A DNA stretch of 32,107 nt from SZUA-186 sp041552135 (GCA_041552135.1 JBFELL010000013.1:1-32107), one strand, 5' to 3'; numbered from the stretch's first letter, positions 1 through 10,413 are shown. The notes: a model not told the origin generated them from the sequence alone. Numbers and translations are program-made.

Positions 1-74
1 ATGGCCCGCGCAGCCGCACCGATGTTGCCGGGGTGACTGGTATTGAGCAGCAGGATCCGCGTCGACGACAGCAC
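1..74 (-). CDS. trmJ: TrmJ-like tRNA 2'-O-methyltransferase, N-terminal fragment
   Basis: Only the first 24 codons lie in the window; the gene runs off the left edge. The minus strand read from a GTG at 74 gives RILLLNTSHPGNIGAAARA, the conserved opening of the TrmJ/TrmH-type (SpoU) methyltransferases, which methylate the 2'-OH of residue 32 in the anticodon loop of some tRNAs using S-adenosylmethionine. A GAGG ribosome site sits six bases before the GTG. The start lies eight bases after the epmA stop, so it is probably the third gene of an efp-epmA-trmJ transcript. The family call is firm for so short a piece because NTSHPGNIGAAARA is highly characteristic; TrmJ rather than another SpoU member is inference. 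Confidence 0.78.
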   Translation of the reverse strand, partial: MLSSTRILLLNTSHPGNIGAAARA

Positions 75-82
75 GAGGTGCC

Positions 83-1099
83 TCAGGCGCGTTCCAGCGG
101 GAAGGCAATCACATCCGCAATATGGTCATAACCGCCTGCCGCCATGAGCAGCCGGTCAACGCCCAGCGCAACACCGGCGCAGTCCGGCAGACCGTCCCTC
201 ATTGCCGCCAGCAGGCGCTCATCGACATCGACCACGACATCGCCCTGCCGTTCCCGGCGGGCATTGTCCCGCTCGAAGCGCGAACGCTGCTCCCCGGCAT
301 CCGTCAGCTCGTAGAAGCCATTCGCCAGCTCGACGCCGTCAAGATAGACCTCGAAGCGCGCGGCCACCGGCGGCTTGCCGGGCCGCAGCCGCGCCAGCGC
401 GGCCTGGCTGGCCGGGTAGTCACGTATGAACACAAGGCCCGGCCCCATGGCCGGCTCTGCGACATGGGTCAGCAGCAGATCCAGCCAGGCATCACGGTCA
501 TCCGGCGCCAGTCCCGCAGGCGGAGGGATACCCCGGGATTGCAGCGCGGCCGCCACAGCCGCCACGCTGTCGGTCAGCGGATCCACCCCGGCCGTCTCCA
601 GGAAAAGATCGCGGTAGGTCCAGTGATCCACCGAGGCAATCGGGACCATCTCCGCCAGCACCTCGCGCAACAGCGCCTCGACCTCATCCATCAGATCGAA
701 GTGGTCATAACCGGTCCGGTACCATTCCAGCAGGGTGAACTCCGGGTTGTGATAACGGCCGGTCTCGCCGTCGCGGAACACCTTGCAGACCTGGTAAATC
801 GAGCCGGCACCTGCCGCCAGCAAGCGCTTCATGGGAAACTCGGGTGAGGTCTGCAGGTACAGTGAATTGCCGCCCGCCGGGGCCGGACCGCTGGTTTCGG
901 TGCGCAGGCTGTGCAGCGCGGGGTCGGTGGCAGCTGCGACCGACAGGGCCGGGGTATCGACCTCGAGGACATTGCGCTGCGTGAAGAATGCCCGAATACG
1001 CGCCAGCAGCATGGCGCGCAGTTTCAGGGCCCCGATCGAAGCCGTAGGCTGCCAGTCGGATCCTGCCTGCAAACGATCGTACCCGTACCCGCCCCGCAA
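83..1099 (-). CDS. epmA: EF-P--(R)-beta-lysine ligase EpmA (PoxA/GenX/YjeA)
   Basis: This class II lysyl-tRNA-synthetase paralogue attaches (R)-beta-lysine to the conserved lysine of elongation factor P. The protein has 338 residues against about 325 in E. coli. Motif 2 is visible around residues 108-127 (FRDGETGRYHNPEF) and motif 3 near the C-terminus (GVALGVDRLLM). The tRNA anticodon-binding domain of LysRS is absent, as expected for EpmA. No ATG precedes the conserved WQPTASI segment, so the start must be a TTG, either at 1099 (AAGGA ten bases upstream) or at 1072. The gene lies six bases downstream of efp, its protein substrate, and is surely co-transcribed with it. Family assignment is strong; the exact start is uncertain. 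Confidence 0.95.
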   Translation of the reverse strand: MRGGYGYDRLQAGSDWQPTASIGALKLRAMLLARIRAFFTQRNVLEVDTPALSVAAATDPALHSLRTETSGPAPAGGNSLYLQTSPEFPMKRLLAAGAGSIYQVCKVFRDGETGRYHNPEFTLLEWYRTGYDHFDLMDEVEALLREVLAEMVPIASVDHWTYRDLFLETAGVDPLTDSVAAVAAALQSRGIPPPAGLAPDDRDAWLDLLLTHVAEPAMGPGLVFIRDYPASQAALARLRPGKPPVAARFEVYLDGVELANGFYELTDAGEQRSRFERDNARRERQGDVVVDVDERLLAAMRDGLPDCAGVALGVDRLLMAAGGYDHIADVIAFPLERA

Positions 1100-1105
1100 A
1101 GGCCG

Positions 1106-1675
1106 TCAGTCCTTGGCGCGGCCGACGTATTCGCCCGTGCGGGTGTCGATCTTCAGCACTTCGCCGATATCGATGAACAGGGGCACGCGTACCACGGCGC
1201 CGGTTTCCAGGGTGGCCGGCTTGCCGCCGCCACCGGAGGTATCACCACGCACCCCCGGGTCGGTTTCCGTGACCGTCAGCATGACAAAGTTGGGCGGCGT
1301 TATGGCCAGCGGAGTACCGTTCCACAGGGTGACTTCGCACATATCCTGTTCTTTCAGCCATTTTTTCGCTTCACCGACGGCGGTTTCGTCGGCCGCGTGC
1401 TGCTCGAAGGAGACCGGATCCATGAAATGCCAGAACTCGCCGTCGGTATAGAGGTACTGCATATCGGTGTCCATGACATCCGCGCCTTCCACGGACTCGC
1501 CCGACTTGTAGGTCCGCTCGATGACGCGGCCGGTCTTGAGATTGCGGATCTTGACGCGGTTGAACGCCTGCCCCTTGCCTGGCTTGACGAACTCGTTTTC
1601 AATAATAGAACAGGGGTCGCCGTCGATCATGATTTTCAGGCCACCCTTGAATTCATTGGTACTGTACGTTGCCAT
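1106..1675 (-). CDS. efp: Elongation factor P
   Basis: Elongation factor P binds between the P and E sites and relieves ribosomes stalled on polyproline stretches. At 189 residues it has the usual length of the family. The modified lysine is visible as K34 in the loop KPGKGQA, which fits EpmA/EpmB-type beta-lysylation. The KOW-like N-terminal domain and two OB-fold domains follow in normal order, and the C-terminal signature IDIGEVLKIDTRTGEY is intact. The ATG at 1675 is separated by only 50 bp from the divergent epmB, and epmA follows directly downstream, so the target and both modifying enzymes are clustered and probably share a divergent promoter region. Confidence 0.97.
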   Translation of the reverse strand: MATYSTNEFKGGLKIMIDGDPCSIIENEFVKPGKGQAFNRVKIRNLKTGRVIERTYKSGESVEGADVMDTDMQYLYTDGEFWHFMDPVSFEQHAADETAVGEAKKWLKEQDMCEVTLWNGTPLAITPPNFVMLTVTETDPGVRGDTSGGGGKPATLETGAVVRVPLFIDIGEVLKIDTRTGEYVGRAKD

Positions 1676-1725
1676 AACTGCCCTTTGGTCTGCCGCATTG
1701 CGATGGAGATAAAAAAACGCCGGCT

Positions 1726-2736
<1,011 letters not shown>

Positions 2737-2747
2737 AAATCAGCGTA

Positions 2748-2774
2748 TTGTCCCGGCGCAGCGCATGCTAAGAT
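2748..2774 (+). promoter_or_regulatory. Possible sigma70 promoter with extended -10
   Basis: TTGTCC at 2748-2753 and TAAGAT at 2769-2774 are separated by 15 bp. The -10 is preceded by TGC, giving an extended -10, which would compensate for the short spacer. It lies about 55 bp upstream of the PilZ-like gene at 2828. Confidence 0.38.
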
Positions 2775-2827
2775 TCAGGCCCGGACAGTCATAACATCCA
2801 TTCAAACAAGGTCATTCGATACATCAT

Positions 2828-4498
2828 ATGGATTTGCAGATTCCCACGCTACGCAAGCCCGACAGGAACAGTTTCGACACGAAACCCGAGGCAATCAGGC
2901 AGTGGGTTGCAGATCTGCCGCTGGTGAACACCGGCAGAACCGCCGACCTGCTGCATGCTGCCCTTGACGAAATGAACGGCCTGCGGGTGCCGGCGCTTGA
3001 ACGCTTCGATGATCTCGAGCAGCTGGCCGACCCGGTGCATTTCGTTATCGATGCCTTGAAAAGGAAATTTCTCGGCAAACGCTTCCCGCTGAATGACAAG
3101 GTACTTGAGCAGGCCAATCTGACCACCGCGCTCTGCACGAAAATGGCGACCGGTTACACGATCGTCGCGGCCGAACTCGACAAACAGCGCAAAGGCGGCA
3201 CGCCACTCGAGCAGGCCATTCAAAATGCCATCCGCTATCTTGACGAGATCCTGCTTGGCTCCTACCTGATATACGTACCGTATCCGGCGGGCATCTGGCG
3301 CAGTCTGCACAGCCTGTATGCACTCGCGATCCGGCACGGGCTTGCCGATGTGACCGCCGGCGGCAAACCGGCACCAGTTCACGATACGGCAACCATCGCG
3401 GAGCTCTACAAGCAGTCTCTGCTGCTGTCACTGGCCTGCCCCTACCGGATGCGCCAGAGCGAGATCAAGTCCGTTCACACACTGATGGCTGACTGGGCGA
3501 AACACTGTCGGCTGCATGCGGCTACCGATGCCGGCGCCAGCGGTTATTTCACCTGTCACCTGGATTCCGACAAACCACCCGGCTACCTGAAGGAAGGCCA
3601 GCGTAATGCGCTGGATTCCAGCTGGATCATCATCAACACACGCGGGCTGGAGGAACCGGTTCGCGCCACCATAGCCAGGCGCCGGGAATCCACTGCCCGG
3701 CTGTCCACCCTGCCGGACGAGATGGTGCTGCAGCGCCTGATGCTGTCCTGGGGCATGATGCCGAAACGCCAGTTCCCGCGCCGGGGGGGCGAATCCCGCA
3801 TCCGGCTCGTCATCGGGCTTGCGGCCATACACCAGGCGCTTGAAGGGCCACCCGGGGGGCATTCGGCGAGTGATGCCACGGCATCCAGCGAAACGGTCAT
3901 GGACGACGATTATCTGCGTGACCCGACATTCGAGCAGACGACCAGCTTCGACGCCACGCCGACGGAACACTACAGCATGGACAACCCGTTCAGGGGCGCC
4001 TACTCGCCCGCTGCCAGGGCGAACGACAAGCCCGTGCAGATCGAGTCCTGGAAGATGCACGACATGAGCGCCGGTGGCTACTGCCTGCTGTGGGACAGCG
4101 CCGATACCTCCAGTGCACATGTCGGTGAACTGGTGGCGATCAGCGATGGGGACGAAGACGGTGACTGGCACCCCGGCGTTATTCGATGGATGCGGTTCAC
4201 CCCCTCGGAAGGCCTGGCGCTTGGCGTGCAGATGCTGTCACCCGGTGCCCACCCGGTCTGGGCCAGCCTCTGCAAGGACCAGGCCGGCGAGGAAGACCGC
4301 ATGCAGGGCATCCTGCTGCCTGGCGTCGCCGCGATTGACCAGCCAGACACGTTGTTGCTGCCACCGATGCCGTTTCACACCGGCTGCCTGTCCACACTCA
4401 GCGAGGCAGACAGTAAAAAGACGATCAGACTGACAGGTCAGATCGAGGATACGGGCAGTTTTGCCCAGTTTCAATTTGCTGAAGAGGGTGCCAGCTAG
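2828..4498 (+). CDS. PilZ-like domain protein, possible c-di-GMP receptor
   Basis: The 556-residue protein has a long, mostly helical N-terminal region of about 340 residues with no motif I recognise, an acidic variable linker (about 345-395), and a C-terminal PilZ-like barrel at about 400-500. In the barrel the c-di-GMP-contacting D-x-S-x-x-G motif is intact (DMSAGG, residues 412-417), followed by VGELVAI and GVIRWMR strands. The arginine motif that normally precedes it is not canonical: R-A-N-D-K stands where RxxxR is expected, so ligand binding is uncertain. No signal peptide or membrane segment is seen, so it is probably cytoplasmic. A FimX-like c-di-GMP protein is encoded 0.8 kb downstream, beyond a convergent GNAT gene, suggesting a shared surface-motility or pilus role. 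That link is inference. Confidence 0.72.
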   Translation: MDLQIPTLRKPDRNSFDTKPEAIRQWVADLPLVNTGRTADLLHAALDEMNGLRVPALERFDDLEQLADPVHFVIDALKRKFLGKRFPLNDKVLEQANLTTALCTKMATGYTIVAAELDKQRKGGTPLEQAIQNAIRYLDEILLGSYLIYVPYPAGIWRSLHSLYALAIRHGLADVTAGGKPAPVHDTATIAELYKQSLLLSLACPYRMRQSEIKSVHTLMADWAKHCRLHAATDAGASGYFTCHLDSDKPPGYLKEGQRNALDSSWIIINTRGLEEPVRATIARRRESTARLSTLPDEMVLQRLMLSWGMMPKRQFPRRGGESRIRLVIGLAAIHQALEGPPGGHSASDATASSETVMDDDYLRDPTFEQTTSFDATPTEHYSMDNPFRGAYSPAARANDKPVQIESWKMHDMSAGGYCLLWDSADTSSAHVGELVAISDGDEDGDWHPGVIRWMRFTPSEGLALGVQMLSPGAHPVWASLCKDQAGEEDRMQGILLPGVAAIDQPDTLLLPPMPFHTGCLSTLSEADSKKTIRLTGQIEDTGSFAQFQFAEEGAS

Positions 4499-4513
4499 GG
4501 CGGGGTATCCGGT

Positions 4514-5035
4514 TCAGTAGAGCGCCATGAAGGGCTCCGGGTACTCGACATGACCGCCGCCATCCAGATTGCCTGCAACGATTTCCATCACGGTCAGGGC
4601 ATCGTCGGGTGCCGGCAGGTTGCAGGTGATCTGGATCTCCCGGGCCGGGTTAAAACCGAACCGTTTGTAGTATTCCGGATAACCCACCACCACAATGGCG
4701 CCATAGCCCTTCTCCTTCGCCAGGTCCACGCAGGCCCGGATGAGCTCTGAACCGATACCACGGTGACTCTGTGACGGCACCACCGACATCGGCCCGAGTG
4801 CCAGCACGTTCTTTTCCTCGCCGTTGTGGCGCAGCGGTACACGGGTCAGCAGGACATGCCCGACAATGCGCCCGTTCAGTTCTGCAACCAGCGACAACTC
4901 GCGGTTGTAACTTGTCGAATCACGCAGGGCGCTGATCAAACGGGCCTCCGCCTCACCGCCAAATGCGCTGATATGCACGACATCGATCGCGCGGGCATCA
5001 TCGGTTGATTCGGGTCTGACAGTGATTGCGTGCAT
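4514..5035 (-). CDS. GNAT family N-acetyltransferase (YhbS-like)
   Basis: This predicted acyl-CoA N-acetyltransferase of about 173 residues has an unknown substrate. The acetyl-CoA pyrophosphate loop is visible as QSHRGIGSELI, followed by GYGAIVVVGYPEYYKRFGF, the typical YhbS arrangement. I chose the ATG at 5035 because a GGAG stands seven bases upstream and the domain opens immediately (MHAITVRPES). A longer reading from 5107 would add 24 residues of non-domain sequence. The gene converges on the PilZ-like gene with a 15-bp gap and is divergent from the FimX-like gene. Confidence 0.88.
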   Translation of the reverse strand: MHAITVRPESTDDARAIDVVHISAFGGEAEARLISALRDSTSYNRELSLVAELNGRIVGHVLLTRVPLRHNGEEKNVLALGPMSVVPSQSHRGIGSELIRACVDLAKEKGYGAIVVVGYPEYYKRFGFNPAREIQITCNLPAPDDALTVMEIVAGNLDGGGHVEYPEPFMALY

Positions 5036-5326
5036 TCCACCACTCCGTTCCGCTAGCAAGTCCACAGTCTCCCCGGGATCATCGGGGGCTGCCGTGCATT
5101 GTTTCAAATATTCTTCTTTTCAGTTACTTGCATGCTAGCAGGAAACCCCTGACGGGGAAACACCTGCCCCTGCCTGCAACCGCCGGCCCGCCCCCCCGCC
5201 GGGCGCGTTGCGGCGTTCAAGAAACTGCCCGAAATGCCGAAAAACTGGGAGTCGGGATCGGGCCGGGGTCGTCGCAGCAGACAGGCCCCGGTTGTGAATG
5301 AACAACGCCAGTTGCGAGGTCATGCA

Positions 5327-7405
5327 GTGAACCACCGGGACAATCTCACGCTCGTGATCATCGAGCCATCCGCCAACGAGGCGGAAAAACACGTTTCGAC
5401 CCTGCGCAATGCCGGCCACTCGATCCGGCATGAACACGCACCGGATCTCGACTCGCTGACCGGGCTGCTGGACAGCAGCCTACCCGACATTATCCTGTGC
5501 GGCGAATCCGACACCCTGCCCGGCCTCGATGTCGTCACCGGCCTGTTGCAGGAAAAATCCTGTCAGGCGCCTGTTATTGCCCTGACCGGCGACGCAACGG
5601 CTGACGCCGTACTGGCTGCCCGCCGGCAAGGGGCAATGGAATGTGTACCCTGCGAACCGCCGCTGGCCCTGCAACTGGCCTTCGACCACTGCCGGGAAAC
5701 CGTCCTGCTGCGCCGGCAGACAAGCCGCCTCTACACAGCACTGCAGCAATCCGAGACCCGCTGCCGTGACCTGATTGAGAGTTCACGTGATGCGATTGCC
5801 TACATCCACGAGGGCATGCACGTACACGCCAACCACAGTTACCTGAAAATGTTCGGCCTGGGCAGCACGGATGAAATCGATGGCACTCCCCTGCTGAATA
5901 TGGTCGAACGTGACGACCACAAACTGCTGAAGAACTTTCTGCGCGAATACCGCGGCGGAAACGGCACACCGAGCACACTGGAAGTCAGGGGGCTGGAGCC
6001 TGACGGCAAGCATTTCAATGCTCTTATGGAGTTCTCGCCGTCCAGTTTCGATACCGAAGAGTGCATCCAGGTGGTCATTCGCACCGCCGATAATCCCGAA
6101 CTCGAAAAACAGCTCGAGATCCTGTCCCGACAGGACATTCTCACCGGACTGGCAAACCGGCAGGAATTTATCCGCACGGTAAACCTTGCCATACGCGCAG
6201 GCTTCGCCGGCAAACAGACACATACAGTCACCTATATTCTCGTCGACGACTTCAAGAAGCTTTGCAAGGACATCGGCATTTCCGGTGGCGACAGGCTCAT
6301 CAAAAACACGGCGGAACTGCTCGCAGATCTCTACGGTGAGCAAGTCACGCTCGCGCGCTTTGGCGACTGCGCCTTTACCGTCCTGAGTACAGACAGCAAG
6401 GAGGAAGACACGCTGCAGCAGGCAGAACGCACACGACAGACCATACAGGAGCACATCGTGGAAATCGACGGCCGCGCCGTCAGCATGACATCCAGCATCG
6501 GTATTTGCGTCGTCAACGAACACTCGCGCAACGCGGAGAACGTCCTGTCGCGCGCGGACCTCGCCTGCGAGGTGGCGCGATCCTCCGGCGGCAACCAGAT
6601 CCACGTCCACAGCCTTGCGGTCGACGAGAGCATGGATGGCGAGCACGAACCCGAATGGGACCAGGTCATCCGCAAGACCCTCGACGATGAACGCTTCTAC
6701 CTTGCCTACCAGCCGGTCGTCAGCCTGAACGGCAATGCCGGGGTCCGCTACGAGGTCCTGTTGAGAGTCATCGACGAGGAAGGCCAGGTTATCCTGCCCG
6801 GACAGTTCATCAGCATTGCCGAAAAAACCGGCCTGATCGGGGAGATCGACCGCTGGGTATTCAGCACGGCGGCACGGACACTCGCCCAGATGGAACCGGA
6901 CGATGAAGGTGCGACATTCTTCATCAAGACTTCCGGCGACACACTGGCCGACAAGGAATTTCCGGCCTGGGTCTTCAGCACCCTGAAGTCACATGGCCTC
7001 AAGACCGGCAATATCGTCTTCGAGGTACCGGAATCGGCCGCGGCAAGCAACCTGAAAAATACCATGATGTTTATCAACTCCATGAAGAAAGTCGGCTGCC
7101 GGGTATGTCTTGAGCATTTTGGCCGGCATAACCAGCCGCAGCTGCTGAGGCACCTCAATGTCGACCTGGTGAAAATCGACGGTTCACTGATCAGCAACCT
7201 GCCGGAAAAGCAGGCGCACCAGGAGAAGGTCAGGGAAATTGTCGCGCTGGCACACGAAACCGGCAAGCAGTGCGTGGCCGAACATGTTCACGGACCGAGC
7301 GACCTGGCCCTGCTATGGCAATACGACATCGACTTCATCCAGGGCAATTTCGTGCAGGAACCGAGCAAGGAACTGGGCTACAACTTCGAGGAAGAAATCG
7401 CTTAA
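5327..7405 (+). CDS. FimX-like REC-PAS-GGDEF-EAL protein with degenerate active sites
   Basis: A multidomain c-di-GMP protein: REC-like fold (about residues 5-120), PAS (about 140-250), GGDEF (about 265-420) and EAL (about 445-685). Every catalytic signature is broken. The REC domain has C-G-E where the phosphoacceptor Asp should be, the GGDEF site reads FGDCA (near nt 6360), the EAL motif reads EVL (near nt 6750), and the metal-binding DD of the EAL domain is EH (LEHFG). An EVL motif with a degenerate GGDEF is the hallmark of FimX, which binds c-di-GMP without making or degrading it and controls type IV pilus assembly. I chose the GTG at 5327, with GAGGT six bases upstream. An ATG at 5234 would add a basic, low-complexity leader. 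It lies near a PilZ-like gene. Confidence 0.85.
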   Translation: MNHRDNLTLVIIEPSANEAEKHVSTLRNAGHSIRHEHAPDLDSLTGLLDSSLPDIILCGESDTLPGLDVVTGLLQEKSCQAPVIALTGDATADAVLAARRQGAMECVPCEPPLALQLAFDHCRETVLLRRQTSRLYTALQQSETRCRDLIESSRDAIAYIHEGMHVHANHSYLKMFGLGSTDEIDGTPLLNMVERDDHKLLKNFLREYRGGNGTPSTLEVRGLEPDGKHFNALMEFSPSSFDTEECIQVVIRTADNPELEKQLEILSRQDILTGLANRQEFIRTVNLAIRAGFAGKQTHTVTYILVDDFKKLCKDIGISGGDRLIKNTAELLADLYGEQVTLARFGDCAFTVLSTDSKEEDTLQQAERTRQTIQEHIVEIDGRAVSMTSSIGICVVNEHSRNAENVLSRADLACEVARSSGGNQIHVHSLAVDESMDGEHEPEWDQVIRKTLDDERFYLAYQPVVSLNGNAGVRYEVLLRVIDEEGQVILPGQFISIAEKTGLIGEIDRWVFSTAARTLAQMEPDDEGATFFIKTSGDTLADKEFPAWVFSTLKSHGLKTGNIVFEVPESAAASNLKNTMMFINSMKKVGCRVCLEHFGRHNQPQLLRHLNVDLVKIDGSLISNLPEKQAHQEKVREIVALAHETGKQCVAEHVHGPSDLALLWQYDIDFIQGNFVQEPSKELGYNFEEEIA

Positions 7406-7426
7406 GCAGGCAGCTACCGCGTCATG

Positions 7427-8641
7427 TCAGTCAAGCATATGAGAAACCAGACCGTCCGCCAGCTTGGGTTCAAACCAGGTGGATTTCGGCGGCATGACTT
7501 TACCGGCATCGGCCACCGCCATGAGGTCTTCCATGCCGGTCGGATAGAGCGAAAACGCCACCTGCATTTCACCGCTATCCACCCGCCGCTCCAGTTCCCC
7601 GAGCCCGCGAATGCCGCCAACGAAATCAATACGACTGTCGCGACGCGGATCGCTGATCCCGAGCAGCGGTTCCAGCAGGTTGTCGGCCAGCAGGCTGACA
7701 TCCAGGCGCGCCACCGGATCCTCGGGTATACGATCGGGGTTGACCTGCAGCCGGTACCACTGGCCGGCCAGATACATGCCGAATTCACCGGAACCGGCCG
7801 GGTGGTGGGCACCGTCCACCGGCGTCACGCGGAAGTTCCCGACCAGCCCCGCAAGCAGCGTCTCGGGTGTCATGCCGTTGAGGTCCCGGACCACCCGGTT
7901 GTAGTCGAGGATCTGCATCTGCCTGTGCGGAAAGATCACCGTGAGGAACCCGCCGCTACCGGCACCCGCGTGACTCGACGCCACGCGCGAGGCGGCCGCG
8001 GATCGATGATGGCCATCGGCAATGTAAAGCGCATCCATGACGTCAAACGCCTGTGTGATACTGGCGATCTGCGCGCTGTCGCTCACCACCCAGAAGCCGT
8101 GGACGACGCCATCGTCCGCCACCACCTCGACTTCGGGCTCGCCCCCGGTCACCGCATCAAGCAGCGCATCGACGTCGTCACTGGACTTATAGGCCAGCAG
8201 GACCGGTCCGGTCTGGGCATTCAGTGCCTCGATCTGCCTGACCCGGTCGTCCTCCTTGTCCGGTCGGGTAAACTCGTGCCGGCGGATGCGGTTGCTGTCA
8301 TAGTCAGCCACCGAGGCAAGCGCCACCAGACCCGTCTGGCTGTGCTCCCCCATCACCAGCCGGTAGACGTAGTAGCAATCCCGGGTGTCGCGCTGCAACA
8401 CGCCCGCATCGAGCATGCGCGCCAGGTTCTCGGCGGCCTTGGCGTAAACGGCGGGATCGTGCGAATCGGTACCCTCGGGCAGGTCAATCTCGGCCCTGGA
8501 TATATGCAGAAAACTCCACGGGCGGCCCTCGGCACGCTGTCGCGCCTCGGCGCTGTTCAGGACGTCATAGGGCGGCGCAATCACATCGGCCGCGCGCCCG
8601 GCAACCGGCCGCAGGCCGGCAAAAGGTCGAATCAGGGTCAT
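7427..8641 (-). CDS. DUF1015 family protein
   Basis: A member of the DUF1015 family, whose biochemical function I do not know. The conserved opening TLIRPFAGLRPVAGRAADVIAPPYDVL and the internal IADGHHRSAAA motif are clear. The GHHR histidines look like a potential catalytic or metal site. The protein has about 404 residues from the ATG at 8641, which has GGGAAG five bases upstream. The frame stays open further upstream (to 8872) but that part is Arg/Pro/Ser-rich, overlaps the divergent cyclase gene and is not family-like. Family members often sit near serine or 3-phosphoglycerate metabolism genes, but nothing of that kind is adjacent here. Convergent with the FimX-like gene (21-bp gap). Confidence 0.88.
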   Translation of the reverse strand: MTLIRPFAGLRPVAGRAADVIAPPYDVLNSAEARQRAEGRPWSFLHISRAEIDLPEGTDSHDPAVYAKAAENLARMLDAGVLQRDTRDCYYVYRLVMGEHSQTGLVALASVADYDSNRIRRHEFTRPDKEDDRVRQIEALNAQTGPVLLAYKSSDDVDALLDAVTGGEPEVEVVADDGVVHGFWVVSDSAQIASITQAFDVMDALYIADGHHRSAAASRVASSHAGAGSGGFLTVIFPHRQMQILDYNRVVRDLNGMTPETLLAGLVGNFRVTPVDGAHHPAGSGEFGMYLAGQWYRLQVNPDRIPEDPVARLDVSLLADNLLEPLLGISDPRRDSRIDFVGGIRGLGELERRVDSGEMQVAFSLYPTGMEDLMAVADAGKVMPPKSTWFEPKLADGLVSHMLD

Positions 8642-8748
8642 AATGGCTTCCCGCATGCAGTGGTTGCGCAAAAGCCCGTATTGTACACACGCCCCCGCTG
8701 TGCCGCGACGCACCGCCCTGCCCCGGCCATGTCCGCCCGGAGGGCGGC

Positions 8749-10413
8749 ATGAGGCGGGGGAACGGCAACTGGCTGCAGCGCAGCGGTGCAAGCTATCGAT
8801 CGAGCAGGGACCGCTTGATGAGCGGTTACCGCCAGGCTGATGCCGGCTTCCAGGCAAGGTGGAGCCGGGCAACGGCAGAGTTCACGACTGTCCTGTCCGG
8901 CCTCGCGGCCGGGATTTCCGACCGCTTCAGCAGCCTGAGGCTACAGGCACAGCGAGTGCCTCTGGTCTACAAGCTGTCCCTGCTGATTACCGTTCTCGTC
9001 GTGACCTGCATGACCCTGCTGGGATCGCTGATCGTGCAGCAACAGACCCGGCTGTTCGAGAACCAGATCGACGAACAGGGCACTGCCCTCGCGCGCCTGA
9101 TGGCACAGGCGGCAAGGGAGCCGCTGCTGGCGGCAGACCAGCTGGCGCTGGACGTCATCACCACCGGCTTTGCCAACAACGGCAGCGTCAACGGCACCGC
9201 ACTGGTGACCCTGGAGGGCGATATCGTGGCCCACGCCGGCGGTTTCCATGACGGCAGCCACAGGACCCAGCGCAATGTCCTGCACAAGCTGACCGGGCAG
9301 GCACCCGCCTCACTGACATGGGAGTGGCCAGGCATGGGAAAAGCGCCCGGCGTTCAGGTCATATCCTTTGTCCAGCCAGTCGTGTTCCAGGGTGTCACGG
9401 CCGGATATGCCATGGTCACCATCAGTCGTGCCGGCGTGGAATCATCGCTGAGAAATGCCAAGCAGGCGATCACCGGCGCCACCCTGCTCATCATCTTTCT
9501 GGGTGTTGCCATGGCGTTCGCCCTCGGCAAGCGCATCACCGATCCGATCAGACAGCTGGTTGATGCCAGCCACTCCATTGGCAAGGGCGATTACAGCATC
9601 AAGTTCAGCGAACGCCGGCAGGACGAGCTTGGCCAGCTGATGGACGCCTTCAATGAAATGGCCGAGGGCCTGCTGGAGAAATCCCAGGTCAAGGATGCCC
9701 TGTCGCGTTATGTATCGCCGGGCGTAGCCACGGAGATCCTGGCCAATCTGAACGATGTCGAACTCGTCGGCAAGCGGATCGAGGGCAGCGTGCTGTTTGC
9801 CGACATCATCGGCTTTACCCGGATCGCCGAGAACATCAGGCCGGAGGAACTTGTCAGTCTGCTGAACCGCTACTTCACTCTCATCACGCATGCCTGTGAA
9901 ATCAACAACGGCATCGTGGACAAGTACCTTGGCGACGGGGTCATGCTGGTGTTTGGCGCACCGCAGCCGCATGCCGACCACTGCTTCAGCGCCATCGCCT
10001 GCGCCATCCTGATCCAGCGCCTTATTGCTCGGGAAAACCGGCTGCGCGAGGCGCAGGGCAAGTTCCCCATCCATTTCAGGATCGGCATCAATTCCGGCAC
10101 CATGCTGGCCGGCAACATGGGCTCGACGGAACGGATGGAATACACCGTTGTCGGTGACACGGTTAACATCGCTTCGCGGCTTTGCGGCATCGCCAACAGC
10201 GAACAGGTTGTGGTTGCACGCGAGGTCTACCAGGCCGAGACGATCAGGTCGCGGGTACTCGCAGGGGAATACCAGGCCATTCGCCTGCGCGGCATTACGC
10301 AGCCGGTGACCACCTATCTGGTGGACTCGCTGACGGCCGACTGGCAGGACGTAATCGATCACCAGTTCGACACCATCACCAGGCTGCTCGGCCGGGAACA
10401 TGCCAATGCGTAG
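8749..10413 (+). CDS. Membrane-bound class III adenylate/guanylate cyclase with HAMP domain
   Basis: The 554-residue protein has a first membrane segment at about 75-96, a periplasmic sensor region of about 140 residues without Cache motifs I can name, a second membrane segment at about 240-259, a HAMP domain (260-312) and a class III cyclase domain (about 340-520). Both metal-binding aspartates are present (D352 in LFADIIGFT, D396 in KYLGDGV). The base-contact and transition-state residues D470, N473 and R477 (GDTVNIASR) are also present, so it should be active. Adenylate rather than guanylate cyclase is the default guess. GGAGG stands five bases before the ATG, inside a small inverted repeat (CCGCCC-GGA-GGGCGG); an alternative ATG is at 8818. 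The stop overlaps the following lipoprotein gene, so the two are translationally coupled. Confidence 0.9.
   Translation: MRRGNGNWLQRSGASYRSSRDRLMSGYRQADAGFQARWSRATAEFTTVLSGLAAGISDRFSSLRLQAQRVPLVYKLSLLITVLVVTCMTLLGSLIVQQQTRLFENQIDEQGTALARLMAQAAREPLLAADQLALDVITTGFANNGSVNGTALVTLEGDIVAHAGGFHDGSHRTQRNVLHKLTGQAPASLTWEWPGMGKAPGVQVISFVQPVVFQGVTAGYAMVTISRAGVESSLRNAKQAITGATLLIIFLGVAMAFALGKRITDPIRQLVDASHSIGKGDYSIKFSERRQDELGQLMDAFNEMAEGLLEKSQVKDALSRYVSPGVATEILANLNDVELVGKRIEGSVLFADIIGFTRIAENIRPEELVSLLNRYFTLITHACEINNGIVDKYLGDGVMLVFGAPQPHADHCFSAIACAILIQRLIARENRLREAQGKFPIHFRIGINSGTMLAGNMGSTERMEYTVVGDTVNIASRLCGIANSEQVVVAREVYQAETIRSRVLAGEYQAIRLRGITQPVTTYLVDSLTADWQDVIDHQFDTITRLLGREHANA

Noticed and set aside
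2791..2808. GTCATAACAT stretch upstream of the PilZ-like gene as a Pho box
   Set aside because: Only one half-site resembles the consensus; no second half at 11-bp spacing.
8722..8748. CCGCCC/GGGCGG hairpin over the cyclase ribosome site as a regulatory switch
   Set aside because: The loop is only three bases and the arms are simple GC runs common in this DNA; no alternative pairing found.
7424..8752. Long plus-strand open frame (442 codons) opposite the DUF1015 gene
   Set aside because: Its translation is Arg/His/Gln-rich with no domain, and it is wholly antisense to a clear DUF1015 protein; a GC-bias artefact.
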